Source: Acidobacteriota bacterium (GTDB taxonomy: Bacteria > Acidobacteriota > Vicinamibacteria > Vicinamibacterales > SCN-69-37). Taken from it: DNA of 64,000 bases. Shown piece after piece: positions 53,513 through 63,690 of the stretch (position 1 is its first letter; every line of letters starts with the position of its first letter). Location of the stretch: assembly GCA_005799825.1 (NCBI GenBank), contig SYFT01000004.1, positions 37,363 to 101,362 on the forward strand. The letters are read 5' to 3'. Below the pieces are notes generated by a model. That model saw nothing but the letters and a program-made list of their open reading frames with translations. It made no database searches and had not been told where the DNA came from. Both the position numbers and the translations under genes were made by a program.

Positions 53513-54418
53513 TCACGCCCGTATGAACGTGCCCTGACGCAAGTCTGAGAGCGCCTCCCGAATTTCGTCCTGGGTGTTCATGACGATGGGGCCGTGCCAG
53601 GCGACGGGTTCGCCCAGCGGTCTGCCCGAGACGAGCAGGAAGCGAATACCCTCCGGACCCGCCTGCACCGTGACTTCGTCGCCGCGATCGAACAGCACTA
53701 GCGACCGATTGCCCGTCAGGTCCAGCACCGGGGCCTCGTCGATTTCTCCGGTGGTGTCGGTCAGCACGCCTTGTGGCGCAGACGCATCGCGAAACGACCC
53801 CGCACCGGCAAAGACATACGCAAATGCATGGCGCGTCGTCTCCACGGGAAGCGTCTTTCGCACGCCGGGTGGGACCGAGACATCCAGGTACACCGGGTCG
53901 GCCGCGATTCCATCCACCGGACCGCGTTTCCCCCAGAACCCGCCACACACAATCTTCACCCGCGTGCCATCGTCATCCACCACCACCGGGATGTCGGTGG
54001 CGTGCACTTCCTGATACCGAGGCGCGGTCATCTTGAGCGCCGCCGGAAGGTTCGCCCAGAGTTGGAAGCCGTGCATGCGACCCTCGGCGTCACCGGTGGG
54101 CATTTCCTGATGGATGATTCCGCTTCCTGAGGTCATCCACTGGACGTCGCCTGCGGTGAGCGCGCCCTCGTTCCCGAGACTATCGCCATGATGGACCGTG
54201 CCAGCCAGCACATATGTGATGGTTTCGATTCCTCGATGCGGGTGCCAGGGAAAGCCGGCGAGGTAATCCGCCGGCCGCTCGCCCCTGAAATCGTCGAACA
54301 GCAGGAATGGATCGAACTCCGGCGTGGTGCCGAATCCGAAACCGCGATGGAGTGTGACGCCCGCGCCTTCCATGGTCGACTGCGCGGAAACGATACGTGA
54401 GACTGAACGAATGGACAC
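53513..54418 (-). CDS. Pirin family protein
   Basis: FDPFLLFDDFRGERPADYLAGFPWHPHRGIETITYVLAGTVHHGDSLGNEGALTAGDVQWMTSGSGIIHQEMP. Confidence 0.93.
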   Translation of the reverse strand: MSIRSVSRIVSAQSTMEGAGVTLHRGFGFGTTPEFDPFLLFDDFRGERPADYLAGFPWHPHRGIETITYVLAGTVHHGDSLGNEGALTAGDVQWMTSGSGIIHQEMPTGDAEGRMHGFQLWANLPAALKMTAPRYQEVHATDIPVVVDDDGTRVKIVCGGFWGKRGPVDGIAADPVYLDVSVPPGVRKTLPVETTRHAFAYVFAGAGSFRDASAPQGVLTDTTGEIDEAPVLDLTGNRSLVLFDRGDEVTVQAGPEGIRFLLVSGRPLGEPVAWHGPIVMNTQDEIREALSDLRQGTFIRA

Positions 54419-55710
54419 TATTTACCTCCCAACTCCGCAAGCGACACCGCCAGCAGCACCAGTTGCTGCGCGCCGGTCTTGGCCGAGTCGATGTGCGCCC
54501 ACTCCTGGAGCGTGTGTCCGCCACCGCCGCGAGACCTGCCCACCGAGATCGCGGGAATTTTGAGGACGACGCCGACGTTGGCGTCGGTGGAGCCGGTCGG
54601 GATGGCTTCGCGCCCTGCGGGCATGGGCACGTCGAGGAATCGCAGGACATCAATCGCCGTCTGCACCAGCGGGTGCGCGCGCTGGGCCGTGAGCTGATCG
54701 GGCCGGCCACCAGCTTCCGATTTCTGAATCCACTCACGGACAAACTTCACGCGGTGTGCCTTGCCCGCGGCCTCGCACTTGCCTACGATGGCCGCATCGA
54801 GCGTCTGAAGCATTTCGGCATCAACTGTCCGAAGGTCCACGGTAAACGTCACTTCCTGCGGAATGGCGTTCACAACGTTGCCGCCCGAGAGCATGCCGCC
54901 CACGTTGTAGATGGCGGGGATCGGGTCGTTGGCCGGGGGCAGGGGCACGGTGTAGATGTCCGTGATGCACTGCGCTGACGCGCGAACGGTGTTGGGTTGG
55001 TCGCGCGACTGCAGCGTGTGTGCGCCGTCGCCGGAGAATTTCATGCGCGACCAGTAAATGCCGAGCGCGCCGTAGTTGACCGGGCCCAGCGCGCCATCCA
55101 CGCCCACCAGCATGTCCGTAAGGCCCGGGTGTTTCTCGGCCCAGTGATACATCCCTTTCAGGCCCACCTCTTCCTGCACGGTGAACAGAAAGATGATGTC
55201 GCCCTTGGTCTCAATGTTTGCCTCGCGCAACGCTCGCATGGTCTGCAACTGGCTGGCGATTGAGGCGGTGTTGTCGAAGATGCCCGGCGCATGCAGCGTC
55301 CCATTGTCTTCGCGGCGTACCTTGAGGGGTGTATCGAGCGGATGCACCGTGTCCATGTGGGCGGCAAACACAACCGTCGGCCCGCCGCCGGTGCCCTTGC
55401 GCACAGCCCAGACGTTGCCGACCTCATCGGTCTCAGGCGTCATGTCGAGCTTGCGGAGTTCCGCCTTCACATATTCGGCGCGCTTCTGTTCATGCCCTGA
55501 AGTGCCGGGGATCTCGGTCACCCGGATCCACTCCTCCACCTGCGCGTCGAAGCGGCGGTCGATGTACGTGAGGGCCAGTCTGACGTCGGCTCTGGCGGCG
55601 ATGGCCGGCGAGAACTTCGTGGGGAATGGCGTCTGGGCGGCCGTGATGTGGCCTGAGGAGCTGAAAAGTACGCCAACGAGGACAAGAGGGAACATTCGGG
55701 ACATCGCCAC
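54418..55710 (-). CDS. M20/M28 family peptidase (peptidase T-like), secreted
   Basis: VFAAHMDTVHPLDT, FLFTVQEEVGLKGM, SVGRSRGGGGHTLQEW. Confidence 0.88.
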   Translation of the reverse strand: MAMSRMFPLVLVGVLFSSSGHITAAQTPFPTKFSPAIAARADVRLALTYIDRRFDAQVEEWIRVTEIPGTSGHEQKRAEYVKAELRKLDMTPETDEVGNVWAVRKGTGGGPTVVFAAHMDTVHPLDTPLKVRREDNGTLHAPGIFDNTASIASQLQTMRALREANIETKGDIIFLFTVQEEVGLKGMYHWAEKHPGLTDMLVGVDGALGPVNYGALGIYWSRMKFSGDGAHTLQSRDQPNTVRASAQCITDIYTVPLPPANDPIPAIYNVGGMLSGGNVVNAIPQEVTFTVDLRTVDAEMLQTLDAAIVGKCEAAGKAHRVKFVREWIQKSEAGGRPDQLTAQRAHPLVQTAIDVLRFLDVPMPAGREAIPTGSTDANVGVVLKIPAISVGRSRGGGGHTLQEWAHIDSAKTGAQQLVLLAVSLAELGGK

Positions 55711-55745
55711 GCATTATAGAATCAGGCGCGTAAAGGACGCCTGCT

Positions 55746-57119
55746 GTGCCCAAGAAAATGTGCGACAACATCCTCGAGGCCATCGGTCACACGCCGATGG
55801 TCCGCATCAATGCTCTCACCAAGGGCGTCATTGCGGCCACCGTGCTGGCCAAGGTCGAGACGTTCAACCCCGGCAACTCGATCAAGGACCGCATGGCCCT
55901 GAAGATGATTGAGGACGCCGAACGCGATGGCCGGCTCAAGCCCGGGGGCACCATCATCGAGGGCACGTCGGGCAACACCGGCATGGGGTTGGCGATTGCA
56001 GCCGTGGTCAAAGGCTACAAGTGCATCTTCACCACCACCGACAAACAGTCGAAAGAAAAGGTCGATGCCCTGCAGGCGCTTGGCGCCGAGGTCATCGTGT
56101 GCCCGACCAACGTTGAACCCGAAGATCCTCGCTCGTACTACTCGGTGTCATCCCGCCTCGAACGCGACACACCAAATTCGTGGAAGGCCAACCAGTACGA
56201 CAATGTGTCGAATTCGCAGGCCCACTACGAGCAGACGGGTCCCGAAATCTGGGACCAGACTGAGGGCCGCATCACTCACTTGGTTTCTGGCGTCGGCACC
56301 GGCGGCACGATCTGCGGTGCCGGCCGGTTTCTCAAGGAGAAGAACCCGAAGATCCAGGTGCTGGGCATCGATACGTACGGCTCGGTGTTCAAAAAATACA
56401 AAGAGACTGGCATCTTCGATAAAAACGAAATTTATCCGTACGTGACCGAAGGCATCGGCGAAGACTTCCTGCCGCAGAACGTGGACTTCTCCGTCATCGA
56501 TCACTTTGAAAAAGTCACCGACAAGGACGCGGCGGTAATGACCCGTCGGATTTCGCGCGAGGAAGGCATCTTCGCCGGCAACTCCGCCGGCTCGGCCATG
56601 GCGGGCCTGATGCAGATGAAAGCCCGCTTCAAGGCCGGCGACCTCGTCGTAGTCATCTTCCACGACCACGGCACCCGCTATCTCGGAAAAATGTTCAACA
56701 ACGACTGGATGCGCAAGATGGGCTACCTCGACAAGTCGGGCCTGACCGCGCGCGATCTGGTGACCGCCAAGAAGACGGTGCCGATGTTGTTTATTGAAAC
56801 CACCGACACCGTGGCCCAGGCTGTGCATGTGATGACCGAACACGATTTTTCGCAGATCCCCGTCATGCAGGCCGGCCGGCTGGTCGGTTCCATCAACGAG
56901 GGCCGTTTATACGGCGCGCTGGTGAAAGACCCCGCCCTTCGCACCCAGCCGGTGTCGTCGATCATGCAGTCGGCATTTCCGTTCGCCGACATTTCCACCG
57001 GCATCGACGCGCTGGCGTCAATGCTCACCGCCGACAACCCCGCCGTGCTCGTCCGCGACTTCAAAAGCGATGAGACCTACGTCATCACCCGCTCAGATAT
57101 CGTCAGGGCGCTAGGATGA
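55746..57119 (+). CDS. Cystathionine beta-synthase (PLP domain plus CBS domains)
   Basis: NILEAIGHTPMVRIN, NPGNSIKDRMALKMIE, EGTSGNTGMGLA, GVGTGGTICGAG, C-terminal CBS pair. Confidence 0.92.
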   Translation: MPKKMCDNILEAIGHTPMVRINALTKGVIAATVLAKVETFNPGNSIKDRMALKMIEDAERDGRLKPGGTIIEGTSGNTGMGLAIAAVVKGYKCIFTTTDKQSKEKVDALQALGAEVIVCPTNVEPEDPRSYYSVSSRLERDTPNSWKANQYDNVSNSQAHYEQTGPEIWDQTEGRITHLVSGVGTGGTICGAGRFLKEKNPKIQVLGIDTYGSVFKKYKETGIFDKNEIYPYVTEGIGEDFLPQNVDFSVIDHFEKVTDKDAAVMTRRISREEGIFAGNSAGSAMAGLMQMKARFKAGDLVVVIFHDHGTRYLGKMFNNDWMRKMGYLDKSGLTARDLVTAKKTVPMLFIETTDTVAQAVHVMTEHDFSQIPVMQAGRLVGSINEGRLYGALVKDPALRTQPVSSIMQSAFPFADISTGIDALASMLTADNPAVLVRDFKSDETYVITRSDIVRALG

Positions 57120-58990
57120 AGTCATATTTTACATGCAGGCATGCAGGTCTGAAGGAACGTGAAAGGGAATGCAGCGTGACGATGATTAGAGGGGCGGTAG
57201 GGCTGATGGTCGTAGCTGCAGTCGGTGTCTCTATGGCCGCGTGTGGCGCGACCCCCTCGGGGTTGCCTGCGCAAGCGATGTACAACCAGTTCAATCGCGA
57301 CTGGCAGTACTGGATGGCCCAACACCCCGAGCTGGCCGTGAGTCTCGGCGTCCCTGGCGGCGAGGGGCGCTGGACCGACTACTCCGCAGGCGCCATCGCG
57401 ACGCGGGCCACCTACGTGCGCGAGAGTCTCGAGCGTCTCAAGTTCGTTGACCGCACCACACTTGGCGAAGCCGACCAGCTTAACTACGACCTCTACCGGC
57501 AGATGCTTGAGACAGCTGTTGAGGGTCTTGACCTGCAGAATGATGCGGTCCCCATCAAAGGTGTGACCGCGCGCAACCTGATGATGCCCATGAACCAGAT
57601 GGAGGGCATGCAGCAGGACATTCCGCGCACCATCGCCCTGATGCCCACGCAGTCGTCCGCACATCTCGCGAACATCGTCGCGCGCCTGCGCGGAATTCCG
57701 GCCGTGGTGGATCAGACCATAATGCTCATGCGGCAGGGCATCGTGGAGAAGATGACGCCTCCCCGCATCGTCCTGCGTGACCTGCCGGGCCAGGTCCTGG
57801 CGCAGGTGGTGGAGGACCCGCTGTCAAGCCCGATGCTCGCCGCGTTCGCGACACGGCCGTCGGGTGTGTCTGGATCTGAGTGGCCTGGCCTCGTGGAGCA
57901 GGCCTCGGCCGCGTATCGACAGCAGGTGGCGGTCGCGTTTCGGCGGATGCACGCGTTCCTGGTGGACGAATACATTCCCGCATGCCGTGAGTCGATTGGC
58001 GCCAATGCCTTGCCGAAGGGTGAGGCGCTGTATCAATACAACGCGAAGTGGCACACCACGACCGCAAAGACGCCGAAGGAGATTCACGAGATCGGCCTCG
58101 CCGAGGTTGCGCGCATCCGGGCCGAGATGGAGAAGGTCATCGCGCAGACCGGCTATCCAAATCGCTTTGGCGATTTCGTGCGCTTCCTGCGTACAGATCG
58201 ACGCTTTTATTACACCGATGCCAACGCGCTGGTCATCGGTTACCGCGATGTTGCCAAACGCGCGGACCCCGAACTGGCGAAGCTGTTTGGGCGGCTCCCC
58301 GCGACGCCTTACGGCGTGATCCGTATGCCCGATGCCGTAGCGCCGTCACAGACCACGGCCTACTACGAACCCGGCTCCCTAATGGCCGGCCGACCGGGTT
58401 ACATGTTCGCGAATACGTACAAGCTCGACGCAAGGCCAAAATACGAGATGGAGGCCTTGACGCTGCACGAAGCCGTGCCGGGTCACCACCTGCAGATCGC
58501 CATCGCGCAGGAACTGACCGGCCTGCCGGAGTTCCGCAAACACTCCAGCTACACCGCGTACGTGGAAGGGTGGGCGTTATACGCCGAGCGCCTTGGCGAG
58601 CAGATGGGCTTCTACAAAGATCCCTATTCCCGGTTCGGCCAGCTCACCTATGAGATGTGGAGAGCCGTGCGTCTCGTGGTGGACACGGGGCTCCATTCGA
58701 TGGGATGGTCAAGGCAACAAGCCATCGACTTCTTTCTTACGAATACTGCCAAGACACAGCAGGACATTACCGTCGAAGTGGATCGCTACATCGTCTGGCC
58801 CGGCCAGGCGCTGGGGTACAAGATGGGAGAGATCACTTTTCGTGACCTCCGCACGTCGGCAGAGACACAACTCGGGGCGACCTTCGACATTCGAAGCTTC
58901 CACGACGAAGTTCTGGCCTCGGGCGCGGTTCCGCTCGACGTGGTCGAGGCAAGAGTCAAGGCCTGGATCGAGCGCGCAAAAGTCCGTTAA
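57116..58990 (+). CDS. DUF885 family lipoprotein (M2/M32-like metalloprotease fold)
   Basis: AALTLHEAVPGHHLQIAIAQEL (HExxH-like EAVPGHH), YVEGWALYAERLGEQMGFY; Cys lipobox VSMAACGA. Confidence 0.85.
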   Translation: MKSYFTCRHAGLKERERECSVTMIRGAVGLMVVAAVGVSMAACGATPSGLPAQAMYNQFNRDWQYWMAQHPELAVSLGVPGGEGRWTDYSAGAIATRATYVRESLERLKFVDRTTLGEADQLNYDLYRQMLETAVEGLDLQNDAVPIKGVTARNLMMPMNQMEGMQQDIPRTIALMPTQSSAHLANIVARLRGIPAVVDQTIMLMRQGIVEKMTPPRIVLRDLPGQVLAQVVEDPLSSPMLAAFATRPSGVSGSEWPGLVEQASAAYRQQVAVAFRRMHAFLVDEYIPACRESIGANALPKGEALYQYNAKWHTTTAKTPKEIHEIGLAEVARIRAEMEKVIAQTGYPNRFGDFVRFLRTDRRFYYTDANALVIGYRDVAKRADPELAKLFGRLPATPYGVIRMPDAVAPSQTTAYYEPGSLMAGRPGYMFANTYKLDARPKYEMEALTLHEAVPGHHLQIAIAQELTGLPEFRKHSSYTAYVEGWALYAERLGEQMGFYKDPYSRFGQLTYEMWRAVRLVVDTGLHSMGWSRQQAIDFFLTNTAKTQQDITVEVDRYIVWPGQALGYKMGEITFRDLRTSAETQLGATFDIRSFHDEVLASGAVPLDVVEARVKAWIERAKVR

Positions 58991-59000
58991 TCTTTAGGGT

Positions 59001-59639
59001 ATGGCTGACCTGAAGATGATGGGATCGCGCTGGAAGAGTGGGTGTGTGTTCGCGGTGTTGTTGACGCTGTCGGGGTGCAGTGCGCCACCTGAACCTGAAG
59101 TGGTTGGGAATCCTCGGGTGCCTGCTGGCGCCAAGAGCACCGGCGGCAAACACGCAATCATCGAGACGGGATCAGGCGCGATCGAGATTGAGTTCTTCGG
59201 AACTGACGCCCCGAAGGCGGTGGAGAACTTCCGCCTCCTGGCCGAACACGGCTACTACGACGGGCTAACCTTTCACCGCATCGTGAAGGGGTTTATGTTG
59301 CAAGGTGGCGACCCTGCAGGCGACGGCACCGGTGGCCAGAGCGCATGGGGTGGGTCTTTCCCGGACGAGATCGCGCCCGACTCTGACCTCTACAAAAACG
59401 GGTACCGACGGGGAATCGTCGCGATGGCGAATAGTGGCCGCAACACCAATGGCAGCCAGTTCTTCATCATGCACGACGACTATCCGTTGCAGCCGGACTA
59501 CGTCATCTTCGGCAAGGTCACTGCGGGCCTCGACGTGGTTGATGCGATTGCCAACACAGCCACCGTCATGGGCGGCGATGGCAATATGAGCCAGCCTGTG
59601 ATGCGGCAGGTGATCAAGAAAGTCACGATTCGGCCGTAA
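59001..59639 (+). CDS. Cyclophilin-type peptidylprolyl isomerase, lipoprotein
   Basis: GLTFHRIVKGFMLQGGDPAGDGTGG, VAMANSGRNTNGSQFFI; lipobox TLSGCSAP. Confidence 0.93.
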   Translation: MADLKMMGSRWKSGCVFAVLLTLSGCSAPPEPEVVGNPRVPAGAKSTGGKHAIIETGSGAIEIEFFGTDAPKAVENFRLLAEHGYYDGLTFHRIVKGFMLQGGDPAGDGTGGQSAWGGSFPDEIAPDSDLYKNGYRRGIVAMANSGRNTNGSQFFIMHDDYPLQPDYVIFGKVTAGLDVVDAIANTATVMGGDGNMSQPVMRQVIKKVTIRP

Positions 59640-59654
59640 CAGGCCACGACCAGA

Positions 59655-60962
59655 CTAGTCTGGCACCGCACCATCCGTGATCGCTAGACCGCGATCGATG
59701 ATCGCGAACCCCTCGCGCAATTCGTCCGCAGTGATCGTCAGGGGTGGATTCGTGAAGAACGAGTTCCACCGCACAAACGTGTAGAGACCCTCGTCTCTGA
59801 AGAAGCGGCCAAGCGCCGTCATCTCCGGCGACGACCCCGCGAACGGCGCCAACGGCACCTTCTTCGCCCTGTCGCGCACGAGTTCGACGATGCCGAAGAG
59901 ACCGATGGAGCGAATGGCGCCGACCGAGGGATGCTTCGCTGCCAGGTCCTCGAGCAGTGACCGCATCAAGACGCCGCGTTCTTTCGCGCGTGCGATGAGC
60001 CCATCCTCCTCGTACACAGCGAGCGTGGCCAACGCAGCCGCGCATCCCAGCGGGTGGCTGTTGTACGTCAGGCCACTCGGAAAGACTTTATCGGCAAAGT
60101 GGTCTGCGATGGGCCTGCGCAAGCCGACAGCGCCCAGGGGTACATACGCACTCGTCAACCCCTTCGCCATCGTGATCAAATCTGGCACGACCTTCCAATG
60201 GTCGACGGCGAACCAGGCACCAGTGCGGCCGAAGCCTGACATCACCTCGTCGCAAATCATGAGGATTCCATATTTGTCGCAGATGGCGCGAACGCCTTCG
60301 AGGTAGCCGTCAGGGGGAATCAGAATGCCGTTTGTGCCGGTGATAGGCTCAAGGATGAACGCGGCAATTTGTTTCGGTCCCTCGAGTTGAATCACTTCAT
60401 CGAGATACTCGAGCGCCTCGGCCGCCGAGTCCCAGCCTCTCGCAATTCCACGATACGGGTGCAATACGTGGACAATGCCTGGCAGGGGCGGCTCGGTCCA
60501 GCGTCGGGGATCGCCGGTCACGGCGATGGCCCCGGCGGTGCCGCCGTGATACGAGCGATATCGCGCCAGGATCTTCTGGCGGCCAGTGAAGGCGCGCGCG
60601 ATCTTGATCGCGTTTTCGTTTGCCTCAGCGCCGCCGTTGGTGAAGAAGAAGCAGTCGATGTCTCCGGGGGTCACACTCGCCAGCTTTGCACCAAGCTTGG
60701 CCCGAGATTCGGTGGCCATGAACGGATTGGCGTACGGCAGTACGGCGAGCTGGGCTTCGATCGCCTTGACCACCCGCGCGTCGCCGTGGCCGATGTTCAC
60801 GCACATCAACTGGCTGTTGAAATCGATGAAGCGTTTGCCGTCGGGGGTGTAGAAATAGACGCCGCTGGCGCGCGCAACGGGGATGGGGTCCATGGCGCCT
60901 TGAGCCGACCACTCGAAGATGGTGTGGCGCGTGGAAAGCTCGATCATTTCTTTGCTTGTCAT
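59655..60962 (-). CDS. Class III aminotransferase
   Basis: FFTNGGAEANENAIKIARAFTGRQKILARYRSYHG, MICDEVMSGFGRTG, ITMAKGLTSAYVPLGAV. Confidence 0.9.
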   Translation of the reverse strand: MTSKEMIELSTRHTIFEWSAQGAMDPIPVARASGVYFYTPDGKRFIDFNSQLMCVNIGHGDARVVKAIEAQLAVLPYANPFMATESRAKLGAKLASVTPGDIDCFFFTNGGAEANENAIKIARAFTGRQKILARYRSYHGGTAGAIAVTGDPRRWTEPPLPGIVHVLHPYRGIARGWDSAAEALEYLDEVIQLEGPKQIAAFILEPITGTNGILIPPDGYLEGVRAICDKYGILMICDEVMSGFGRTGAWFAVDHWKVVPDLITMAKGLTSAYVPLGAVGLRRPIADHFADKVFPSGLTYNSHPLGCAAALATLAVYEEDGLIARAKERGVLMRSLLEDLAAKHPSVGAIRSIGLFGIVELVRDRAKKVPLAPFAGSSPEMTALGRFFRDEGLYTFVRWNSFFTNPPLTITADELREGFAIIDRGLAITDGAVPD

Positions 60963-61018
60963 AAGTGAACTCGGAGCGTGTGATGAAGATGCCGATAGCG
61001 ACGCGGCCTACGAAGTTG

Positions 61019-61031
61019 CCCCCCCCCCCCC
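61019..61031. repeat. 13-nt homopolymeric C tract in intergenic region
   Basis: gaagttgCCCCCCCCCCCCCtcgggtg. Confidence 0.85.
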
Positions 61032-61054
61032 TCGGGTGCGGCAAGCCCCACCAA

Positions 61055-62503
61055 TTAGAACCAGCGGCTGATTGTGACTTTCTTGTCTGTATAAAACTCG
61101 AACGCGTCGCGCCCGTGCACCTTGAGATCTCCAAAGAAGCTGTCGCGCGCCCCGCCAAACGGGAAATAGGCCATGGGCGAGGCCACGCCAATGTTGACCC
61201 CGACCATTGACGCCGTCGCGCGATGCGCGAACTCGCGCGCGGTCTTGCCACTCGACGTGAAGATGGACGTAGCGTTTGCGTTCGGATGCGCTTCCATTAG
61301 CCGGAACACATCCTCCAGTCGTTCCACGGGGCAGATGGCGGCGACGGGGCCGAAGATCTCATCGCGCCCGATCGTCATGGCCGGCGTGACCGCGTCGAAA
61401 ATCGACGGCCCCACGAAGTAGCCGTCCGTTGACATCGTCCGCGTGCGTCCATCCAGGACCAACCGCGCCCCCTCGGCCGCACCGCGCTCCACATATCCCA
61501 ACACGCGATCGCGATGAGCTGCGCTGATAACCGGACCCATATCCACGCCGGCCTCCATCCCGTTACCCACCTTCATGGTGCGCGCAAATTCTACCAGTCG
61601 GTCGCGTGCCTCGGCATGCACCGGGCCCACCGGCACCAGGATGCTGCCCGCGAGGCAGCGCTCGCCTGCGCACCCGTAGAACGACTCGCTGATGATCGGA
61701 ATTGCCCGCTCTAGATCGGCATCGGGCATGACGACGATGAAGTTTTTTGCGCCACCGAGCGCCTGGACGCGCTTGCCGGCGTGGGTGGCGCGCTGATAGA
61801 CGGCGCGCGCCACGGCCGTCGATCCGACAAACGACACCGCGCGAATGCCTGGATGGTCGCAGATGGCTTCTGACACCTCGCGCTGGCCATGAACGAGATT
61901 GACCACGCCTGGTGGCAGGTCGCACTGTTCGAGCAGTTCAAACATCTTCTGCTGGGAAAGGGGCACCTGCTCCGAGGGTTTCAACACAAACGTGTTACCC
62001 GACACCACGGCGAACGGCAGGAACCATAGCGGCACCATGGCCGGAAAATTAAAAGGCGCAATGGCCGCGCACACACCAATCGGCTGTCGCATCGACGTGC
62101 AGTCGATGCCCGCCCAGACGTTTTCGAGTGCATCCCCCATCAACATCGACGGTGCGCCGCAGGCCACTTCCACGCACTCGATGGCGCGGCGGACGCTGCT
62201 GCGCGACTCATCCAGCGTCTTGCCGTGCTCGGTGGTCACGATGCGCGCGATCCCTTCAGCATGGGACTCGAGCAGTGCCTTGAAGGTGAACATCGTGCGT
62301 GCGCGCACCACTGGTGGCGTTTCGCTCCATCCGGGGAACGCAGCGGTCGCCGCCGCTACAGCGGCCGCCACATCGGCACCGCCCGAAAGCGGCGTTCGCG
62401 CAATAGTCTGCCCCGTGGCCGGGTTGTGGACGTCGATCGTGCGGCTGCCGGTGGAAGGAACCCAACGACCGCCGATGAAATTCGAGAGCGGTGGAGCCTT
62501 CAT
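61055..62503 (-). CDS. mmsA: CoA-acylating methylmalonate-semialdehyde dehydrogenase
   Basis: FNFPAMVPLWFLPFAVVSGNTFVLKPSEQVPLSQ, GGAKNFIVVMPDAD, CAGERCLAGSILVPVG. Confidence 0.92.
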   Translation of the reverse strand: MKAPPLSNFIGGRWVPSTGSRTIDVHNPATGQTIARTPLSGGADVAAAVAAATAAFPGWSETPPVVRARTMFTFKALLESHAEGIARIVTTEHGKTLDESRSSVRRAIECVEVACGAPSMLMGDALENVWAGIDCTSMRQPIGVCAAIAPFNFPAMVPLWFLPFAVVSGNTFVLKPSEQVPLSQQKMFELLEQCDLPPGVVNLVHGQREVSEAICDHPGIRAVSFVGSTAVARAVYQRATHAGKRVQALGGAKNFIVVMPDADLERAIPIISESFYGCAGERCLAGSILVPVGPVHAEARDRLVEFARTMKVGNGMEAGVDMGPVISAAHRDRVLGYVERGAAEGARLVLDGRTRTMSTDGYFVGPSIFDAVTPAMTIGRDEIFGPVAAICPVERLEDVFRLMEAHPNANATSIFTSSGKTAREFAHRATASMVGVNIGVASPMAYFPFGGARDSFFGDLKVHGRDAFEFYTDKKVTISRWF

Positions 62504-62539
62504 GCGCCGAGTCTACGCCGTATACTGGCCCCGCCAACA

Positions 62540-63487
62540 GTGAAGAAGCGGACACGTCTCACATTTGTCCAGTGCGTCGTCACCGCCGCCGCGCTGTCGT
62601 GCGCCGGTCCCACAGCGCCCTCCACGTCGCCCTCCACGCCCCAGCCGCCGGTGCCGCCACCTGGACCGGCGGCCTGCAGCACCTCTGGAGTCTCGTGTTT
62701 TGGCAGGAACAACTACATCGAGTACATCCCGGGCGACCTGCCCATCGTGATCAGCGTGCCGCACGGAGGCGCACTGACACCGGCATCCATTCCCGACAGG
62801 ACGCTCGGCACCACCACCACCGACCTGAACACGATTGAACTCAGCCGAGCGATTTCGACCGCAATGACAAATCGCTCGGCCCGTGCGCCCCACCTGGTGA
62901 TCGTGCATCTTCGTCGAACGAAGCTGGATGCGAACAGGGACATCACTGAAGCCGCGGCAGGGAACGCGGACGCCATCCAGGCCTGGAACGAGTACCACGC
63001 ATTCATCGAACAGGCGATGGCGGCCGTTCAGCAGCGGTCAGGCACGGGCGTTTACATCGACCTGCATGGGCACGGCCACACGAAGCAGCGACTGGAACTT
63101 GGTTACCTGCTTTCGGCGTCCACCCTCGACGGCACCAATACGCAACTTGATGCGCCAGGCGTTGCCCCAGCCAGCAGTCTCAGGCTGATCGCGCAATCAT
63201 CGCCATTGCTGTTCTCAGAACTACTCCGTGGACCGACAAGCCTTGGCGGATTCCTCGAGCCAGACGTCGCGTCGGTGCCGAGCCCGTCCATTCCCACGCC
63301 TGGCAACGACGACTATTTCAGCGGCGGCTACAGCACCAGCCGCTACGCGTCAACTATCCCCGGTTTGCAGATTGAGTGCAACTTCTCAGGCGTGCGCGAC
63401 TCGGTGAACAGTCGAGCCTCGTTCGCCGATCGGCTAGTCCAGGCCCTCGCGTTGTTTGCGCAGACGCACCTCAGCCTGAAGTTCTAA
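62540..63487 (+). CDS. N-formylglutamate amidohydrolase-like secreted protein
   Basis: VISVPHGG, LIVHLRRTKLDANRDI, YIDLHGHGH; signal peptide and Pro-rich linker. Confidence 0.75.
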   Translation: MKKRTRLTFVQCVVTAAALSCAGPTAPSTSPSTPQPPVPPPGPAACSTSGVSCFGRNNYIEYIPGDLPIVISVPHGGALTPASIPDRTLGTTTTDLNTIELSRAISTAMTNRSARAPHLVIVHLRRTKLDANRDITEAAAGNADAIQAWNEYHAFIEQAMAAVQQRSGTGVYIDLHGHGHTKQRLELGYLLSASTLDGTNTQLDAPGVAPASSLRLIAQSSPLLFSELLRGPTSLGGFLEPDVASVPSPSIPTPGNDDYFSGGYSTSRYASTIPGLQIECNFSGVRDSVNSRASFADRLVQALALFAQTHLSLKF

Positions 63488-63579
63488 GAGCATTCACCAT
63501 GAAGTTCCATGAAGAGATCAGGCAAACCGCTGACTTATGGTGACAAGAAGGTCGAAGATGTCAGTTCGTCTCTGAATGA

Positions 63580-63620
63580 CGCGGGGTGGGGCGCCGCCTT
63601 CGGCGGCGCTCAACCCCGCG
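63580..63620. repeat. GC-rich nested hairpin
   Basis: CGCGGGGT...GCGCCGCC TTC GGCGGCGC...ACCCCGCG. Confidence 0.75.
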
Positions 63621-63690
63621 ATCGTCAGACCGCTTTTTGGACCTTCATGGAGCTTTATGGGAAGCCCCTTTGGATCACCGGGGCGCGTGT

